From positions 1 through 40,350 of the forward strand of contig JAEZEJ010000127.1 in the NCBI GenBank assembly GCA_023417775.1: a stretch of 40,350 bases of DNA. Reading direction: 5' to 3'. Source of the stretch: Actinomycetes bacterium. GTDB taxonomy: Bacteria; Actinomycetota; Actinomycetes; Propionibacteriales; Nocardioidaceae. The translations under genes were made by a program, and so were the position numbers. Positions 39,078 through 40,350 of this stretch are shown one piece after another. A model generated the notes under the pieces. It did not search any database. It was not told where the DNA came from and saw only the letters and a program-made list of their open reading frames with translations. Position 1 is the stretch's first letter; every line of letters starts with the position of its first letter.

Positions 39078-39814
39078 CAGCGGTCCTCCTCGGGACGGTA
39101 GCCGGTGCGCGGCGCACCGAGTGTATGGATATCGATGCGCGGGCCGGTCGGCCGCTCGCCGCGGACCTGCACCAGCAACTCGGTGAGGGTGTCCATCAGC
39201 CGTCCGGTGGCCGCCACGATCTGCCGCTCGCTCGGATCCTCGCCAAGATCGCTGAGGTCGATCGGCTCGCCGACCAGGACCCGGTAGGTCCGACGCGGGA
39301 AGAGCCGCAGACGCTTGTCGTAGGGGAACAGGATCTCCTGCGGTCCCCACTGCACCACCGGCACGAGCGGTCGCCCGCTGGCGAGCGCCACCCGCACCGC
39401 TCCCGTGCGTCCGCTCATCGGCCACACCTCAGGGTCGCGCGTCATGGTGCCCTCGGGGTAGATCGTGATGATCCCGCCGGTGGCCACCGCCTCGATGGCC
39501 GCACGCATGGACTCGGCGGCACCGGAGGTGCCCCGGTAGACCGGGATCTGCTCGGTATTGAGCAGGATGCGCCGCAGCACCGGAACACGGAAGAGAGGAT
39601 CCTTGGCCAGATACCGCGGCGCGATGCCGTGATCGACCATCCAGTGCCCGAACAGGACCGGGTCCGTCCAGGACAGGTGATTGGCGGCGATGACGTAGCC
39701 CGGCTCGGGGAGACGATCGGCGCCGCGCCAGTCCCGTTTGGTCAGGACCATGAGCAATGGCCGCAGGATCCAGACGACGACGCGCATGGTACGCGACATG
39801 GATCGAGCGGCCAT
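39077..39814 (-). CDS. plsC: 1-acyl-sn-glycerol-3-phosphate acyltransferase family protein
   Basis: A 245-residue membrane-associated acyltransferase that adds a fatty acid to (lyso)phosphatidate-type acceptors. The catalytic block is NHLSWTDP (His46 to Asp51, the HX4D motif). A second block near residue 92 reads VYRGTSGAA, and IYPEGTMTR holds the PEGT motif at 120-123. The hydrophobic N-terminus may contact the membrane. The start ATG follows TAGTCT by 6 bases. The pairing with gpsA forms a short phospholipid-synthesis operon. Substrate position (sn-1 or sn-2) is not certain. Confidence 0.92.
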   Translation of the reverse strand: MAARSMSRTMRVVVWILRPLLMVLTKRDWRGADRLPEPGYVIAANHLSWTDPVLFGHWMVDHGIAPRYLAKDPLFRVPVLRRILLNTEQIPVYRGTSGAAESMRAAIEAVATGGIITIYPEGTMTRDPEVWPMSGRTGAVRVALASGRPLVPVVQWGPQEILFPYDKRLRLFPRRTYRVLVGEPIDLSDLGEDPSERQIVAATGRLMDTLTELLVQVRGERPTGPRIDIHTLGAPRTGYRPEEDR

Positions 39815-39820
39815 GCTCTG

Positions 39821-39826
39821 AGACTA
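39821..39826 (-). promoter_or_regulatory. -10 element of leaderless plsC-gpsA promoter
   Basis: TAGTCT on the minus strand is followed after 6 bases by the plsC ATG at 39814, with no ribosome binding site. Confidence 0.5.
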
Positions 39827-39849
39827 CCGGTCCATGGCCGGGGCCCTGG

Positions 39850-40170
39850 TCACCCCAGCTCGCGCGTCACCGCCGAGAGCGCCTCGTGCAGCAGGAGCGC
39901 GGCGTCCTCATTCACCAGCAGACCGCCGGTGCTGGTCTCGGCACGCTCGATGGCGATCCAGGTGGAGGGTGAGTCGAAGTGACGGATGCGGCGCACGATC
40001 AGACCATCGCCGTCGGCGACCGGCGGCTGATCCAGATCGCGCTGGGACCCGATGATCGCCGCGAAGTCCGCGAGGATCTGCTCGTGGTACCGCGACTCCG
40101 GCGGGTCATTGGGCGAGTGCTCCTTCTCGCACCACAAGGGAAAGTGCTGGGAAGGGTGTGAAGACGACAT
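39850..40170 (-). CDS. Small hypothetical cytoplasmic protein
   Basis: A 106-residue protein that I do not recognise. It starts MSSSHPSQHFPLWCEKEHSPN after a strong ribosome binding site (GGAGGAG, 5 bases before ATG), which decides this start over an ATG 13 codons upstream. It has one Cys, a stretch RYHEQILADFAAIIG, and a helical C-terminus NEDAALLLHEALSAVTREL. There is no signal peptide or membrane segment. It lies 36 bases upstream of plsC on the same strand, but plsC has its own promoter-like box. Confidence 0.65.
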   Translation of the reverse strand: MSSSHPSQHFPLWCEKEHSPNDPPESRYHEQILADFAAIIGSQRDLDQPPVADGDGLIVRRIRHFDSPSTWIAIERAETSTGGLLVNEDAALLLHEALSAVTRELG

Positions 40171-40331
40171 GGCTACTCCTCCGTCGGCGGGCTGGGTGTG
40201 GCTGACCATAGGACGGCGGACAGACAGATCGTGCAGTCATCACGTGGCGTATCCACACCCTGGCGGAACCTCTTATGAATTGTCTTCTATAAAAGGTACA
40301 GCCTGCCCACGCCGAACATGCACGAGGGGCC

Positions 40332-40350
40332 GTCCAGCGTGGTGCTGGAC
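40332..40350. terminator. Hairpin at the right edge of the window
   Basis: GTCCAGC-gtggt-GCTGGAC is a perfect 7-bp stem reaching the last base; it may continue outside, since GGGGCC precedes it. It could end a gene to the right. The 130 bases before it are relatively A+T-rich (TATAAAA at 40289-40295) and hold no gene. Confidence 0.35.

Overview
The window is chromosomal DNA from a high-G+C Gram-positive bacterium (Actinomycetota). The evidence is GTG starts, the lhr-nei pair, the prfB/ftsE/ftsX/smpB/ssrA block, a tmRNA tag ending in ALAA, PspA followed by a DUF2505 protein, and a Tad locus of the actinobacterial kind. Genus cannot be fixed by eye. No gene-free stretch exceeds about 180 bases. 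I see no tRNA, rRNA, insertion sequence, prophage or CRISPR array.

Layout. 1-1522: end of the DNA-repair helicase Lhr, overlapping the glycosylase Nei. 1533-5447: an EthA-like flavin monooxygenase, divergent from a VKOR-family membrane oxidoreductase; then a membrane-anchored HSL-type esterase and a small exported protein. Three palindromes sit between the monooxygenase and VKOR. 5527-10603: cell division and trans-translation block on the minus strand (ftsE, ftsX, M23 peptidoglycan hydrolase, smpB, an amidohydrolase, ssrA). 10723-14558: an ABC-2 exporter (ATPase and two permeases), divergent from a DesK/NarL-type two-component system. This module and a 5'-truncated pcm remnant lie between ftsE and prfB, which are usually neighbours in actinobacteria. 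prfB (14942-16054) follows.

16092-23690: a tightly overlapping seven-gene operon on the minus strand, run by a divergent IclR regulator. It encodes a tripartite tricarboxylate-type transporter (TctC, TctB, TctA), a short-chain dehydrogenase, a split transketolase (two subunits) and a GldA-like polyol dehydrogenase. It looks like a complete uptake and catabolism unit for an unknown hydroxylated acid or ketose-like substrate. It is the best candidate here for an undescribed pathway. 23678-27916: compact Tad/Flp pilus operon (tadA, tadB, tadC, pilin-like gene, two TadE-like, one TadG-like). 28017-30968: a TSUP permease, a GntR regulator and a divergent MatC-type carboxylate carrier with a palindromic operator.

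31100-33271: an OmpR-type regulator and sensor kinase. A one-base insertion near 31730 shifts the regulator out of frame inside its DNA-binding domain and joins it in frame to the kinase. 33348-34609: PspA and a DUF2505 protein. 34643-40170: core genes thiL, an Lrp-type RAM-domain protein, ddl, a Cys/Met-metabolism PLP enzyme, gpsA, plsC, and a small hypothetical protein.

Many genes start at an ATG or GTG lying 6-8 bases after a -10-like hexamer with no ribosome binding site. Leaderless transcripts therefore seem common, and I used this pattern to choose several starts. All starts and functions are read from sequence and remembered family features; nothing was searched or computed.
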